This document shows, piece after piece, positions 27,979 through 38,258 of a stretch of DNA of 64,000 nt (positions are counted from its first letter, which is position 1; every line of letters starts with the position of its first letter). The stretch lies in the NCBI RefSeq assembly GCF_002327085.1, contig NZ_CP023429.1, forward strand, positions 1,240,001 to 1,304,000, written 5' to 3'. The notes beneath the pieces are model-generated. The model was not told the DNA's origin, did not search any database, and was given only the letters and a program-made list of their open reading frames with translations. The stretch is from Neisseria weixii. GTDB taxonomy: Bacteria; Pseudomonadota; Gammaproteobacteria; Burkholderiales; Neisseriaceae. A program made the position numbers and the translations under genes.

Positions 27979-29092
27979 ATGAATTCGCTGATTCCTACTT
28001 CTCAAGATACCGAAATCGAATGGCTCAACCAAAGCACGCAAAAGCCGCCGAAAAAAGCAGTTTATCTGCACGATGCCAACACCGATACCGTATTAAAAGC
28101 TGCCTACGAACACACCGCTACAGTTTGGGCGGGCGATTTTCACCAAGCCAAGCAGGTGTTGGCTGCGGTAAAAAAACGTGTACGCAAACCGAAAAAACCT
28201 AGGAAAGTTCCAACAGATATTCAGACGGCCTTTCATACCCACCGCATGCAGCAGGCGCAGCAAAGCCGCGTAATCAATATGTTGGCAGTAGAAATCGGCG
28301 CAGGGTTTACGCTGAACATTCCCGCTCGCCCGACATCCGCCCTGCGCTGTTGGACGTGTTCGGCAAAGAAAATGACCGCGCTTTTTTATTGCCGTTGAAT
28401 CAGTTGCTCGGTTTTATCGGTGCACATGAATGGCATAAGAAAGGTATTCATCTCGAAGCCTTAGGCGGCAAAATCCACGTACCCTTCGGCGTGTTTTCAC
28501 CGTTACGCGGCGAATATTTGGACTTAATCGCCAAGGTACCGCTGAACCCAAACTTTCAGACGGCCTTTGACATCGGCACAGGCTCTGGCGTGATTGCTGC
28601 CTTATTGGCCAAACGCGGCATCGCCCGCATCACCGCCACCGATACCAACCCGCAAGCCATCGCTTGTGCTGTAAAAAACATCCGTCATCTCGGCTATGAA
28701 AGACAAGTTGAAATTCAGACGGTGAGCCTGTTTCCCGAAGGACGCGCCGATTTAATTGTTTGTAATCCGCCGTGGCTGCCCGCCAAACCGACGTCCCCCA
28801 TCGAAACTGCCCTATATGATACCGATCACGGCATGCTCAAAGCTTTTCTCAACGGGTGGCTACACATTTAAACGAATGCGGTGAAGCATGGTTGATTATT
28901 TCCGACTTGGCCGAACATTTACACCTGCGCCAGCCCGATGATTTACGCTCATGGTTTCAGGCGGCTTCTTTAGAAATCATCGATGTGTTGCATACCAAAC
29001 CGCAACACGGCAAAGCCTCCAACGCCGACGCCCCGCTTGCTTTTGCCCGCGCGCACGAAACCACCTGCCTCTACCGCTTGAAAGCCGTTTAA
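27979..29092 (+). pseudogene. SAM-dependent methyltransferase with NPPW motif (two frameshifts)
   Basis: About 371 residues repaired. The N-terminal half (about 1-150) is specific to this protein, with a Lys-rich stretch near 70. The methyltransferase core has FDIGTGSGVIAALLA, ITATDTNPQAIACA and the catalytic IVCNPPWLPA, as in N6-adenine and HemK-like enzymes. The frame breaks at GGG 28303-28305 and at GGG 28854-28856; one extra G in each restores a single reading frame ending at 29092. Three DUS copies lie inside. Target unknown; in gammaproteobacteria similar enzymes methylate rRNA. Confidence 0.75.
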
Positions 29093-29105
29093 AATACGCC
29101 ATATA

Positions 29106-29134
29106 CAGGCCGTCTGAAGTTTTCAGACGGCCTG
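29106..29134 (+). terminator. inverted DUS after the NPPW methyltransferase
   Basis: CAGGCCGTCTGAA and TTCAGACGGCCTG with a 3-nt loop, 13 nt beyond the stop; its last bases overlap the TGA that opens the following repeat. Confidence 0.7.
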
Positions 29135-29329
29135 AAACCTTTGCAAAACCTCATGAACCAATAAAAACCCAAACAGCCGTCATTCCCGCGCAGGCGGGAA
29201 TCCATTTTAAAATTTCAGAAACTTATTTTATTCAATGGCTTGCCATGCTCAAAAATGGATTCCCGCCTGCGCGGGAATGACGTCGATTCTTGGTGCCGTG
29301 GCTTTTCAGGGAGTTTTGCAAAGGTCTCG
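29133..29329. repeat. 197-bp repeat, type B copy 1, with dRS3 pair
   Basis: Ends TGAAACCTTTGCAAAAC and GTTTTGCAAAGGTCTCG match those of the 145-bp type A elements. Inside, two dRS3 units (ATTCCCGCGCAGGCGGGAAT at 29182-29201 and its inverse at 29259-29278) flank a 57-bp core. dRS3 units are targets of the Nf1-type filamentous phage integrase in Neisseria. The second copy is at 50929-51126. Confidence 0.8.
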
Positions 29330-29357
29330 GCCTATTTTGTTTTTCACGAAAGCACTC

Positions 29358-29832
29358 ATGAACACTACTCTTACCCGCCCCGATATTGAAAACAGCCGAA
29401 GCTACCGTTTAAGCCACCTACTCAAGCGTTATCTTGATGATTATTATCTAGACGGCTTTATCGGACTGTTTCCTGTAGCGGGCGATGTGTTCAGCCAAAC
29501 ATTCAATTTGGTGTTTGTGTATTTCGCTGTTTAAAACCCGCTCGATTCCGCTCACCCTGGTGGTGATTTTCAACAGCCTGCTGGATTTGTTGATCGGTTT
29601 GATTCCGGTAATCGGTACGGCTTTGGACTTTTTCCACCGCTCTTACAAACGCAATTTTCTACTGGTAGAAGGCTTCAGCCAAAATAATCCGCAGATTATC
29701 CGCAAAGTTCGCGGCCAAGCCATTTTTGCGGTGGTTGGGATTGCGGCTGTGGGCGCGGCTTGTGCTTGGCTGATTCAAAACCTGTTTGTGCTGCTGGAAC
29801 AAGGCTGGCAGATGCTGCTCAATTGGCTGTAA
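29358..29832 (+). pseudogene. DUF4112 family membrane protein (frameshifted)
   Basis: About 158 residues repaired. It has the N-terminal LSHLLKRYLDDYYLDGFIGLFPVAGDVF and the paired glycine-rich motif LLDLLIGLIPVIGTALDFFHRSYKRN, both typical of DUF4112. A C-terminal hydrophobic helix follows (AIFAVVGIAAVGAACAWLI). The frame breaks near 29527 (GCT; a further C gives YFALFKTRSIPLTLVV). Function unknown. Confidence 0.75.
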
Positions 29833-29959
29833 AACCAGCCTTGTCCATACATCGCTCCAACTTATAACCAAACACCATAAGATAAGCAAAATCGATTCTT
29901 TCCTATTTTTTCAGACGGCCTTTAACATGCGGCCTTATCAAAATAAGAAAGAACCCACC

Positions 29960-31339
29960 ATGAGCCATTATCCGATTTTTGCCGATTTGCACGGCCGCAC
30001 CGTTTTGCTGGTGGGTGCGGGCAAAGTTGCCGAACGCAAGGCGGAAAGCCTGTTGAAAGCCGGTGCCGTTGTGCGCGTGGTGGCGCAAAAGCTGAATCCG
30101 GCTTTTCAGGCATGGCAAAGCGAAGGCAGGATTATTTGGCTGGGCGGCGTATTTCACGATTTTTATTTGGACGATGTGTTTTTAGCCGTTGCCGCTACCG
30201 ATGACCACGGCTTCAACCAACGTATTTTTCATGCGGCTGAAACACGCGGCAAATTTTGCAATACGGTCGATACTGCCGGTTTATGTTCGTATATCGTACC
30301 GGCTATTATTGACCGCAGCCCGATTCAAATCGCCATTTCCAGCGGCGGCACCTCGCCTGTGTTGGCACGAAAATGGCGGCAAATCATCGAAACGCTGCTG
30401 CCGTTGCATACCGGTAAAATGGCGGCCATCGCAGGCAAATGGCGCAGCCGTGTCAAGGAAAAAATCGACGGCATGGAACACCGCCGCCGTTTTTGGGAAC
30501 ACCTGTTCGACAGCTGCTTTAATACTTTGACCGCACAAGGCAACCTTGACGCGGCCGAAGCCGAATTATCCGCCCAGCTTGACGGCTACCGACCTGCGAA
30601 AGGCGAAGTGGTCTTGGTAGGTGCGGGTCCGGGCGATGCCGGTTTGTTGACCATTCATGCTTTGCAGGCGATTCAGGCGGCAGATATTGTGTTGTACGAT
30701 GCTTTGGTCTCTGATGAAATTCTGGGTATGGTGCGCAAAGATGCCGAAAAAATCAGCGCCGGCAAGCGCGCGGGCTGCCACCATGTGCAGCAGGAAGAAA
30801 CCAATCAATTATTGGTGACATACGCTTTGCAAGGTCTCCGTGTAGTACGCTTAAAAGGCGGCGATCCGTTTGTCTTCGGTCGAGGCGGCGAAGAAGCGCA
30901 GGTATTGCATGAAGCCGGTGTGCCCTACCGCATTGTACCGGGCGTCACCGCCGCTTTGGGCGCGACTGCCTATGCCGGTATTCCGCTGACACATCGCGAT
31001 TGCGCGCAGAGTGCACTGTTTGTTACCAGCCACAGCAAACACGACGGCGACCAACCCGATTGGCGCACTTTGGCATTGAGCCGCCAAACCTTAGCGATCT
31101 ATATGGGCACATTGCGCGCTTCAGTCATTGCGGAAAAACTAATTGAATACGGCCGCAGCGAAAACACGCCCGTTGCCGTCATTTCCAACGGCACCCTGCC
31201 GAACCAATCGGTGCAAACAGGCCATCTGAAAGATCTGCCGCAAATGGCAGAAAACGCGCCTCCTGCTTTGATGATTATCGGTGAAGTGGTGACACTGCGT
31301 GATGAATTGAAATGGTTTCAAGAAGGTAATGCTGCTTGA
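29960..31339 (+). CDS. cysG: siroheme synthase CysG
   Basis: 459 residues, intact. Bifunctional: the N-terminal precorrin-2 dehydrogenase/ferrochelatase domain (VLLVGAGKVAERKAESLL, dimer segment GTSPVLARKWRQ) and the C-terminal uroporphyrinogen-III C-methyltransferase (VVLVGAGPGDAGLLT, RLKGGDPFVFGRGGEE, GIPLTHRDCAQS). It makes siroheme for sulfite and nitrite reductases. The start at 29960 (MSHYPIFADLHGRT) aligns with the family; an ATG 34 nt upstream (29926) is in frame but adds unrelated residues. Confidence 0.94.
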   Translation: MSHYPIFADLHGRTVLLVGAGKVAERKAESLLKAGAVVRVVAQKLNPAFQAWQSEGRIIWLGGVFHDFYLDDVFLAVAATDDHGFNQRIFHAAETRGKFCNTVDTAGLCSYIVPAIIDRSPIQIAISSGGTSPVLARKWRQIIETLLPLHTGKMAAIAGKWRSRVKEKIDGMEHRRRFWEHLFDSCFNTLTAQGNLDAAEAELSAQLDGYRPAKGEVVLVGAGPGDAGLLTIHALQAIQAADIVLYDALVSDEILGMVRKDAEKISAGKRAGCHHVQQEETNQLLVTYALQGLRVVRLKGGDPFVFGRGGEEAQVLHEAGVPYRIVPGVTAALGATAYAGIPLTHRDCAQSALFVTSHSKHDGDQPDWRTLALSRQTLAIYMGTLRASVIAEKLIEYGRSENTPVAVISNGTLPNQSVQTGHLKDLPQMAENAPPALMIIGEVVTLRDELKWFQEGNAA

Positions 31340-31361
31340 CAAGTATGGGCAACAAATCAAA

Positions 31362-31389
31362 AAGGCCGTCTGAAAATTCAGACGGCCTT
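31362..31389. terminator. inverted DUS between cysG and lpdA
   Basis: AAGGCCGTCTGAA and complement with a 2-nt loop lie between convergent cysG and lpdA, placed to serve both. Confidence 0.75.
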
Positions 31390-31433
31390 GTGTTTCATAG
31401 GATTAGACAGCAATCCATGCTGCCCTGTACCTA

Positions 31434-33226
31434 TTATTTTTTCTTCTGCGCCGGCAAGTCGGTACAAATACCCAACGCCACTTCAGCAGCCATACCGATG
31501 GATTCACCAAGGTCGGATGCGGATGGATGGTTTTGCCGATGTCTTCGGCATCACAACCCATTTCAATAGCCAAACAGATTTCACCGATCATATCGCCGCC
31601 ATTTGGACCAACGATACCGCCACCGATAATTTGGCCGGTTTCGGCATCAAAAATCAGCTTGGTAAAGCCGTTGTCGCAGCCGTTGGCAATCGCGCGGCCT
31701 GAAGCTGCCCAAGGGAAGTTGGCTTTGGTGATTGTGCGGCCTTCGGCTTTGGCAGACAACTCGGTTACACCTACCCAAGCCACTTCAGGCGCAGTGTAGG
31801 CAACCCCCGGAATCACGCGTGCATCAAAGAATGCTTTGTGACCGGCACAGTTTTCCGCGGCAACATGACCTTCGTGAACGGCTTTGTGCGCCAACATAGG
31901 CTGGCCGACGATATCACCGATGGCATAGATGTGCGGCACATTGGTGCGCATTTGTTTGTCGACTTCGATAAAGCCGCGGTCGGTCACAGCCACACCGGCT
32001 TTTTCCGCACCAATCAGTTTACCGTTAGGCGCACGGCCTGCGGCCACCAACACGGCATCATAGCGTTGCGGCTCTTTCGGCGCATTCGCACCTTCAAAAG
32101 TCACATATACACCGTCTTCTTTGGCTTCAACCGCCACGGTTTTGGTGTTGATCATGATATTGTCGAAGCGGTATTCATTGGCTTTTTGCCATACTTTTAC
32201 CAAGTCGCGGTCGGCACCTTGCATCAGGCCGTCCATCATTTCAACCACATCTAAACGTGTGCCCAAAGTGCTGTATACCGTACCCATTTCCAAGCCAATG
32301 ATGCCGCCACCGATAATCAACATTTTGCCTGGCACTTCTTTCAATGCCAGCGCGCCGGTTGAATCGAAAATGCGCGGATCTTCAGGGATAAACGGCAATT
32401 TAGTTACACGGCTGCCCGCTGCGATGATACAGTTTTTGAACGCAACCGTTTTCTTCTCACCGGTTTGCGTGGCTTGCTCGTATTCATCGCTGGTGGTCAA
32501 CGCCACTTCCATGTGGTTGGGGCCGACAAATTGACCTTCGCCTTGAATCACATCAACTTTACGGCCTTTGGCCATGCCTTTCAGCCCGGTGGTCAAGCGG
32601 TTAACCACGCCTTCTTTGTAGGCGCGCAGCATGTCGATGTTCAGTTCAGGGTCAGGATATTTAATGCCGTTGGCCGCTAAGTGGCGTACTTCGTCAATCA
32701 CTGCCGCATTATGCAACAAGGCTTTTGAAGGAATACAGCCCACGTTCAGGCAGACACCGCCCAAGGTGCTGTAGCGCTCAACGATCGCCACTTTCAGGCC
32801 TTCGTCTGCTGCGGCAAAGGCAGCTGAATAGCCGCCGGGGCCGCCGCCCAATACTACTACGTCGTATTCGGCATCAGCAGTACCGGCAAATTGCGCGGCT
32901 TGTGGTGCCTGTGCAGATTGTTTAGGCGCTTCTTGTGCAGGCGCTTCGGCTTTAGGAGCCTCTGATTTTGGTGCTTCAGCAGCTGCGCCTTCGGCTTCGA
33001 TTACCGCAATCAAGCCGCCTTCGGAAATTTTATCGCCGACTTTGACTTTCACTTCTTTCACCACACCCGCAGCCTCGGCAGGCACGTCCATGGTGGCTTT
33101 GTCGGTTTCCAAAGTAATCAGGGTGTCTTCCACCGCCACGGTGTCGCCGACTTTGATTTCCACTGCGATGATGTCTACGTTTTCGTGTCCGCCGATGTCG
33201 GGGACTTTCAATTCGATTAAGCTCAT
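31434..33226 (-). pseudogene. lpdA: dihydrolipoamide dehydrogenase, E3 of pyruvate dehydrogenase, with lipoyl domain (frameshifted at the C-terminus)
   Basis: About 597 residues repaired. E3 reoxidises dihydrolipoamide of the E2 subunit using FAD and NAD. Residues 1-75 are a lipoyl domain ([10 protein letters not shown] with the modified Lys), then an Ala/Pro linker. The flavoprotein follows: [33 protein letters not shown] (redox CxxxxC), [17 protein letters not shown] and IYAIGDI. Near the end the frame shifts at CC 31507-31508; CCC gives [19 protein letters not shown] and a stop at 31434. The shift removes the HxE region past HPHPTL. ATG 33226 is preferred over an upstream TTG. Confidence 0.92.
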
Positions 33227-33295
33227 GTTCAAACTTTCATAATATATAATAGGCCGTCTGAAAAACTGATGTCCGGCATTTTTCCAAATAGCGGC

Positions 33296-33646
33296 TTATT
33301 GTTCCTGCGTTTGGCTCAAAACGCCGGAGTCGACCCGAATACCCAGCAATGCCTCTTTTTTGCTTAAGAAATTCTGCATTTGCTGTACGATATCAATATC
33401 CAAACGGCCGGCCAACTCCAGCAGCCACCAGATATTCTCGGCCAATTTGTTTTCCAAACAGTAAGGCGTTTCATCGTAATAACGCCCTTGCCGCGTCATT
33501 ACCAGCCGATTGAGATTACCGATATCGTTACCCAATGCCAGCAAATCTTCTTCGACCGACCAAACCGAACCGTGATGTTTCTGTTCCAAGCCGTGATAGG
33601 CCTAGCGAACCGCACAGCAGCGGCGATATGCTTCTTCCAGTGTCAT
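33296..33646 (-). pseudogene. MazG-like nucleotide pyrophosphohydrolase-type protein with in-frame amber
   Basis: 117 codons from ATG 33646: MTLEEAYRRCCAVR, then TAG (33604-33602), then AYHGLEQKHHGS. The downstream part has the helical MazG-like pattern LLALGNDIGNLNRLVMTR and NIWWLLELAGRLDIDI. The amber falls where CAG (Gln) would be natural. It lies between aceF and lpdA, where meningococci have a hypothetical gene, as I recall. MazG-fold proteins cleave nucleoside triphosphates to monophosphates; metal ligands are not complete enough here to assert activity. Translation could restart downstream of the amber. Confidence 0.65.
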
Positions 33647-33729
33647 GAATGGCTTTCTGTTCGTTAATCATGCATGATGCGGATAAATTCAGACGGCCTG
33701 CGGTGTCCGGCAGGCCGTCTGAATCTGCC

Positions 33730-35388
33730 TTACACCAATACGCGGCGGAAGTCGGCCAGCACTTGCGCCAGGAAAGTGGTGAAGCGGCAGGCGGCAGCGC
33801 CGTCGATCACGCGGTGGTCGTAAGAGAGCGACAGCGGGCACATCAGGCGCGGCGCAAACTCTTTGCCGTTCCACACCGGTTTGATCTGCGATTTGCATAC
33901 GCCCAAAATCGCCACTTCGGGCGCATTTACGATCGGCGTAAAGTAGGTGCCGCCGATGCCGCCCAAGCTGGAAATGGTGAAGCTTGCGCCCTGCATTTCC
34001 TGCGGTTTCAGCTTACCATCGCGGGCTTTTTTGCTCAGTTCGCCCAATTCCAACGAAATTTCTTTCAGGCCTTTTTTGTCGGCATCTTTAATCACCGGCA
34101 CCACCAAGCCGTTGGGCGTATCCGCCGCAAAGCCGATGTGGTAGTACTTTTTCAGCACCAGATTATCGCCGTCGAGCGAAGAGTTGAATTCGGGGAACTG
34201 TTGCAGCGCTTTAACACAGGCTTTGATGATAAAGGCCAAAGGCGACAGTTTCACGCCTTCGCGCTCCCACTCTTTGTTGAGCTGTTTGCGGAATTCTTCC
34301 AGCTCGGTCATGTCGGCATCGTCGTGTTGGGTCACGTGCGGAATCATCACCCAGTTGCGCGACAGGTTTTGGCCGGAAATTTTCTTGATGCGCGACAACT
34401 CTTTTACTTCAACCGAACCAAATTTGCTGAAGTCCACTTTCGGCCATGGCAACAAGTCCAAACCGCCGCCCAAAGAAGCACCGGCTGCAGCAGGAGCCGC
34501 TTTGCCCGCACCGCCTTGCATAGCGGCTTTGACGAATGCTTTAATGTCGTCGCCAACAATACGGCCTTTCAAGCCGGTACCTTTTACTTGGCCCAAGTCC
34601 ACACCCAGTTCACGCGCCAATTTACGCGTTGAAGGACCTGCGTGTGCTTTGGCAAAAGCGGCTTCATCAACCGGTGTGCTGCCGAAAGCGGCAACCGGTG
34701 CAGGAGCAGCAGTAGGTGCAGGAGCAGCTGCTGCTTTAGGGGCTTCTTGGGCAGGGGCAGCTTCAGCGGCTTTAGGTGCTGCGGCAGCAGGTGCGCCACC
34801 GGCAACTTCAACTTCAATAATTGCCGAACCTTCAGATACTTTGTCGCCAACTTTAATCAACACAGATTTCACCACACCCGCAACAGTAGATGGCACATCC
34901 ATAGTCGCTTTGTCGGTTTCCAACGTAATAAGCGTGTCGTCTTCGGCCACGGTGTCGCCGGCTTTGATTTCAACGGCAATGACATCAACATTTTCATGAC
35001 CGCCGATATCCGGCACAGCTACGGTTACCGTACCACCGGCAGCGGCAGGTGCAGCGGCTTGAGCCGGGGCAGCGGCAGGCGCTTCTGTTTTGGCTTCTTC
35101 AGCTTTAGGCGCTTCGGCAGCCGCCGGTTTTTCTTCAGTAGCCTCAGCACCGGTATCTACCAGCAAAATCACGCCGCCTTCGGAAATTTTGTCGCCAACG
35201 CTTACTTTTACTTCTCTCACCACACCTGCGGCATCAGCAGGTACATCCATGGTGGCTTTGTCAGTTTCCAAAGTAATCAGGGTATCGTCAACGGCGATGG
35301 TGTCGCCGGCTTTAACTTCTACGGCAATAATGTCCACGTTTTCGTGGCCACCGATATCGGGTACTTTAATTTCTACGATTTGACTCAT
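33730..35388 (-). CDS. aceF: pyruvate dehydrogenase E2, dihydrolipoamide acetyltransferase
   Basis: 552 residues, intact. Two N-terminal lipoyl domains (each with [10 protein letters not shown]; about 1-75 and 118-192) are joined by Ala/Pro/Glu linkers. A peripheral-subunit binding domain follows (ARELGVDLGQVKGTGLKGRI, about 250-285). The catalytic domain ends in SLSYDHRVIDGAAACRF, with the HxxxDG active site. It transfers the acetyl group from lipoate to CoA. Second in the aceE-aceF-MazG-like-lpdA cluster. Inverted DUS pairs separate it from aceE, so some polarity is likely. Confidence 0.95.
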   Translation of the reverse strand: MSQIVEIKVPDIGGHENVDIIAVEVKAGDTIAVDDTLITLETDKATMDVPADAAGVVREVKVSVGDKISEGGVILLVDTGAEATEEKPAAAEAPKAEEAKTEAPAAAPAQAAAPAAAGGTVTVAVPDIGGHENVDVIAVEIKAGDTVAEDDTLITLETDKATMDVPSTVAGVVKSVLIKVGDKVSEGSAIIEVEVAGGAPAAAAPKAAEAAPAQEAPKAAAAPAPTAAPAPVAAFGSTPVDEAAFAKAHAGPSTRKLARELGVDLGQVKGTGLKGRIVGDDIKAFVKAAMQGGAGKAAPAAAGASLGGGLDLLPWPKVDFSKFGSVEVKELSRIKKISGQNLSRNWVMIPHVTQHDDADMTELEEFRKQLNKEWEREGVKLSPLAFIIKACVKALQQFPEFNSSLDGDNLVLKKYYHIGFAADTPNGLVVPVIKDADKKGLKEISLELGELSKKARDGKLKPQEMQGASFTISSLGGIGGTYFTPIVNAPEVAILGVCKSQIKPVWNGKEFAPRLMCPLSLSYDHRVIDGAAACRFTTFLAQVLADFRRVLV

Positions 35389-35456
35389 CGTTTTATTCCT
35401 TAGTTGTGCTGCAACGCTTATCGTCGCAGTAAGGTTTTTTTGAAACAGATACGTTT

Positions 35457-35494
35457 GTTTTCAGACGGCCTCAAATCATAAGGCCGTCTGAAAC
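35457..35494 (-). terminator. inverted DUS pair in aceE-aceF gap (1)
   Basis: GTTTTCAGACGGCCT and AGGCCGTCTGAAAC pair across 9 nt. The DUS copies point outward relative to the usual terminator order, but the stem is equally strong. Confidence 0.5.
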
Positions 35495-35551
35495 AACAGC
35501 CTTACATGTTTGACGCTTGATTTTGAATAAGAACAGACACTCAAAATCTTT

Positions 35552-35584
35552 TTTCAGACGGCCTTATGATTTGGCCGTCTGAAA
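35552..35584 (-). terminator. inverted DUS pair in aceE-aceF gap (2)
   Basis: TTTCAGACGGCC and GGCCGTCTGAAA pair across 9 nt, four nt past the aceE stop (35589). It may give partial termination before aceF. Confidence 0.55.
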
Positions 35585-35588
35585 CTTT

Positions 35589-38258
35589 TTAGCGTTTCCA
35601 GCTTGGTGCGGTATCGGTAGCGATACCGTATTTTTCAATGGCTTTCTGTACGGTTTCTTTGCTTACTTTACCTTCATCGGCCAAGGCAGCCAAAGCGGTA
35701 ACGGCTACGTTGTAGCGGTCAACTTCAAAGAAGCGGCGCAGATTTGCACGGCTGTCGGAACGGCCGAAACCGTCGGTACCCAACACGTGGAAGCCATTCG
35801 GAATGTAGGCGCGGATGCGTTCTGCAAAGCTGCGGATGTAGTCGGTAGCGGCAACGACCGGACCTTCATGGCCTTTCAATTGTTGCGCCACAAACGGCAC
35901 TTTGGCTTCTTCCAGCGGATGCAGACGGTTGTAGCGTTCTACTTCCATGGCATCGCGGTGCAACTCGTTGAACGAAGGGCAAGACCAAACGTTGGCTTCG
36001 ACACTGAAATCTTCTTTCAGCAATTTCGCACCGGCAATCACTTCTTGCAAAATGGTACCCGAACCCATCAATTGAACTTTCTTGTCGGATTTGCCGCCTT
36101 CTTCCAGCAAATACATACCTTTCAAGATTTCTTGTTCAATGCCTTTGCGTTGCGGCAAGGCTGGGTGGGTGTAGTTTTCGTTCATCAACGTCAGGTAGTA
36201 GAACACGTCTTCGTTTTCTACATACATGCGGCGCAATGCATCATGAATAATTACGGCCAATTCGTATTGGAAAGTAGGATCGTAAGATACGCAGTTTGGA
36301 ATCAAATCGGCTTGGATTTGGCTGTGGCCGTCTTCGTGTTGCAAGCCTTCACCGTTCAAGGTCGTACGACCGGCAGTACCGCCCAACAAGAAGCCGCGTG
36401 CGTGCATATCACCGGCAGCCCATGCCAAGTCGCCAACGCGTTGGAAACCGAACATTGAGTAGTAGATGTAGAACGGAATCATGGCATAGCGGCTGTTGGC
36501 GTATGAAGTTGCCGCAGCAATCCAGTCTGCCATCGCACCCGGTTCGTTAATGCCTTCCTGCAGAATCTGACCGTCAACCGACTCTTTATAGAACATCAAC
36601 TGGTCTTTATCTTGCGGCGTGTATTGTTGGCCTTTAGGGTTCCAAATGCCGTATTGGCGGAACATGCCTTCCATACCGAAGGTACGGCTTTCATCCGGCA
36701 CAATCGGTACTACGCGTTTGCCGATTTGTTTGTCTTTCAACAAGGTTGACAAGATACGCACAAACGCCATGGTAGTCGAGAATTCGCGATCGCCGCTTGA
36801 TTGCAATTGACCGTCAAACGCGCTCAACTCAGGAATCGGCAAGGCTTCGTTGTTCGGATTGCGTTGCGGCAGGTAACCACCCAAGGCGTTACGGCGTTCG
36901 CGCAAGTATTTCATTTCTTCGCTGTCTTCAGCAAAGCGGTAGTATGGCAAGTCGCCGCTGTCGATTTGCTCGTCGGTCACATCGATGCCGAAACGGTCAC
37001 GGAATTGTTTCAACGATTTCACGTCCATTTTTTTGGCTTGGTGGGCAACGTTTTGACCTTCACCGGAAGCACCCATACCGTAGCCTTTGATGGTTTTCGC
37101 CAAAATCACAGTCGGACGGCCACCGGCGTTGTTTACCGCTTCATAGTAAGCCGCATAAACTTTGTGCGGATCGTGACCGCCGCGGTTCAAAGCCCAAACT
37201 TCTTCGTCAGACATGTTGGCAATCAAGGCTTTTAATTCAGGCGTATTGAAGAAATGCTCGCGCACATACGCACCGTCTTTAGATTTGTAGGTTTGGTAGT
37301 CGCCGTCCAACACTTCTTCCATGCGTTGTTTCAATGCATTGGTGGTGTCTCGCGCCAACAAGGCATCCCATTTGCTGCCCCAAATCACTTTCAGTACGTT
37401 CCAACCGGCACCGCGGAAGTTCCCTTCCAATTCCTGGATAATTTTACCGTTACCGCGTACCGGACCGTCCAAGCGTTGCAAGTTACAGTTGATGACGAAA
37501 ATCAGATTGTCCAAACCTTCGCGGGCTGCCAATGCGATGGCGCCTTGAGATTCCGGTTCATCCATCTCACCGTCGCCGCAGAATACCCAAACTTTACGGC
37601 CTTTGGTTTTGCTCAAGCCGCGTGAATCCAAGTATTTTAAAAAACGCGCTTGGTAAATCGCCATCAATGGACCCAAGCCCATCGATACGGTAGGGAATTG
37701 CCAGAAATCAGGCATCAAGTGCGGGTGTGGGTAAGAAGGAATACCTTTACCGTCCACTTCTTGACGGAAATGGTCCAGTTGTTCTTGAGTCAAACGGCCT
37801 TCAACGAATGCACGTGCATAAATACCCGGCGCAGCGTGGCCTTGGAAGAAAATCAAATCGCCTTCTTCGCCTTCGCCTTTAGCGCGCCAGAAGTGGTTGA
37901 AACCTACGTCATACAGCGTGGCAGCTGATTGGAAAGATGCGATATGGCCACCCAATTCCAAATCTTTTTTACCTGCACGCAACACCATGGCAGCTGCATT
38001 CCAACGGATTGCCGAGCGGATGCGGTGTTCCAATTCATGGTTACCCGGAGATTTCTGCTCTTTACCCACCGGAATGGTATTCAAGTAAGCAGTGGTGGCG
38101 TCAAACGGCATATGAACGCCGCGACGACGGGTGTATTTCACCAGATTTTCCAGCAGGAAGTGGGCGCGTTCGGTGCCTTCAGTTTCTAAAACCGAGCTTA
38201 ATGCATCCAACCATTCCTGTGTTTCAATCGGATCTACATCGTGCAATTGAGTGGACAT
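35589..38258 (-). CDS. aceE: pyruvate dehydrogenase E1, homodimeric type
   Basis: 889 residues from ATG 38258 (MSTQLHDVDPIETQEWLDAL; AAGGAT site). Thiamine-diphosphate enzyme that decarboxylates pyruvate and acetylates E2 lipoate. The ThDP motif begins GDGEMDEPESQGAI and continues to NLIFVINCNLQRLDGPVRGN; the second half has YIYYSMFGFQRVGDLAWAAGDM and GFGRSDSRANLRRFFEVDR near the C-terminus. Length matches E. coli AceE (887). An in-frame ATG 31 codons upstream is rejected because the family starts at 38258. First gene of the cluster. Confidence 0.96.
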   Translation of the reverse strand: MSTQLHDVDPIETQEWLDALSSVLETEGTERAHFLLENLVKYTRRRGVHMPFDATTAYLNTIPVGKEQKSPGNHELEHRIRSAIRWNAAAMVLRAGKKDLELGGHIASFQSAATLYDVGFNHFWRAKGEGEEGDLIFFQGHAAPGIYARAFVEGRLTQEQLDHFRQEVDGKGIPSYPHPHLMPDFWQFPTVSMGLGPLMAIYQARFLKYLDSRGLSKTKGRKVWVFCGDGEMDEPESQGAIALAAREGLDNLIFVINCNLQRLDGPVRGNGKIIQELEGNFRGAGWNVLKVIWGSKWDALLARDTTNALKQRMEEVLDGDYQTYKSKDGAYVREHFFNTPELKALIANMSDEEVWALNRGGHDPHKVYAAYYEAVNNAGGRPTVILAKTIKGYGMGASGEGQNVAHQAKKMDVKSLKQFRDRFGIDVTDEQIDSGDLPYYRFAEDSEEMKYLRERRNALGGYLPQRNPNNEALPIPELSAFDGQLQSSGDREFSTTMAFVRILSTLLKDKQIGKRVVPIVPDESRTFGMEGMFRQYGIWNPKGQQYTPQDKDQLMFYKESVDGQILQEGINEPGAMADWIAAATSYANSRYAMIPFYIYYSMFGFQRVGDLAWAAGDMHARGFLLGGTAGRTTLNGEGLQHEDGHSQIQADLIPNCVSYDPTFQYELAVIIHDALRRMYVENEDVFYYLTLMNENYTHPALPQRKGIEQEILKGMYLLEEGGKSDKKVQLMGSGTILQEVIAGAKLLKEDFSVEANVWSCPSFNELHRDAMEVERYNRLHPLEEAKVPFVAQQLKGHEGPVVAATDYIRSFAERIRAYIPNGFHVLGTDGFGRSDSRANLRRFFEVDRYNVAVTALAALADEGKVSKETVQKAIEKYGIATDTAPSWKR

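Noticed and set aside
29182-29278. Pair of 20-bp palindromic repeats, considered as a CRISPR fragment
   Set aside because: They are inverted dRS3 units with a single 57-bp spacer, no array and no cas genes; the second locus has the same fixed interior.
34642-35403. 253-codon plus-strand frame opposite aceF
   Set aside because: Opposite the repetitive lipoyl and linker region of an intact aceF; composition is the mirror of Ala/Glu codons.
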